This document shows, piece after piece, positions 5,283 through 5,408 of a DNA stretch of 5,408 nt. The translations under genes and the position numbers were made by a program. This DNA is from Thermoflexales bacterium. GTDB taxonomy: Bacteria; Chloroflexota; Anaerolineae; B4-G1. The stretch covers positions 1 to 5,408 of the forward strand of contig SKQX01000191.1 in NCBI GenBank assembly GCA_007118795.1, in the 5' to 3' direction. Under the pieces are notes generated by a model that worked only from the letters and a program-made list of their open reading frames with translations, did no database searches and was not told where the DNA came from. Numbering within the stretch: the first letter of the stretch is position 1; every line of letters begins with the position of its first letter.

Positions 5283-5291
5283 GTAGCGCTC
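5271..5291 (+). terminator. Stem-loop spanning the DUF3795 stop
   Basis: GAGCGCT at 5271-5277 pairs perfectly with AGCGCTC at 5285-5291 around a 7-nt loop, so the stop codon TAG (5280-5282) sits in the loop. It is followed by C-rich DNA and not by T, so intrinsic termination is uncertain. A role in mRNA 3' end stability or termination by another mechanism is possible. Confidence 0.35.
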
Positions 5292-5323
5292 CCCCACGAC
5301 GGACAGCTAGAGCGGAGGTCGGA

Positions 5324-5408
5324 GTGGCGGCGATGCTGGGGATGTCGCACAGCCATCGTTGCCCGGTGGAGTGGGGCGGTTTCTGGTCTCGTCTCCGATC
5401 CACAGGGG
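5324..5408 (+). CDS. Possible start of a downstream gene (partial)
   Basis: A GTG at 5324 has GGAGG at 5314-5318, 5 nt upstream, and the frame stays open for 28 codons to the window edge; ATG 5333 is an in-frame alternative. The residues (MSHSHRCPVEWGGFW segment) match no family I recognise. The support is only a ribosome binding site and a short open frame, so this could easily be chance. Confidence 0.2.
   Translation, partial: MAAMLGMSHSHRCPVEWGGFWSRLRSTG

Noticed and set aside
1..5408. CRISPR array, insertion sequence, toxin-antitoxin or defence cluster
   Set aside because: No spaced direct repeats, no transposase or terminal inverted repeats with target duplications, and no nuclease, kinase or antitoxin motifs were seen on either strand.

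Overview
This is a 5.4-kb stretch of GC-rich bacterial chromosome. All recognisable genes lie on the + strand, with GTG as well as ATG starts and mostly strong Shine-Dalgarno sequences. The gene mix (M28 peptidase, ZupT-type ZIP transporter, HIT protein, metallo-beta-lactamase-fold hydrolase, DUF3024 and DUF3795 proteins) together with the base composition would fit a GC-rich Gram-positive or Chloroflexota-like lineage. Nothing here fixes the phylum, and no rRNA, tRNA or marker gene is present.

Layout. 1-54 is the last 17 codons of an upstream gene, whose stop overlaps the GTG start of an M28-family zinc peptidase (51-1286). A 283-bp spacer follows, ending in a good sigma70-like promoter (1501-1529) and a near-perfect ribosome binding site for a ZIP-family metal transporter of the ZupT type (1570-2475). 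The next 425 bp to 2900 hold no recognised gene. They contain a series of inverted repeats, the best being a 14-bp stem at 2595-2631, a possible 42-codon small ORF (2721-2849) and a run of ten G residues (2830-2839). Next come a HIT-family protein (2901-3308) and an MBL-fold metallohydrolase (3424-4173) whose usual bridging aspartate appears to be serine. The spacer after it holds what looks like the amino-terminal remnant of a short-chain dehydrogenase/reductase (4206-4319). The window closes with a DUF3024 protein (4418-4765), a cysteine-rich DUF3795 protein (4854-5282) and about 126 bp that may include the start of another gene.

How the genes relate. Apart from the overlapping pair at the left edge they are separated by spacers of about 90-425 bp and share no evident pathway. 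The window looks like a loosely packed, partly eroding housekeeping/accessory region and not a single operon or defence island. Zinc recurs (M28, ZIP, MBL, CPFC-HIT, Cys-rich DUF3795), but these families are so common that I treat this as coincidence. I found no convincing new multi-gene system. The most useful second looks are the SDR remnant, the MBL Asp-to-Ser change, the hairpin-rich gap and the G10 tract.
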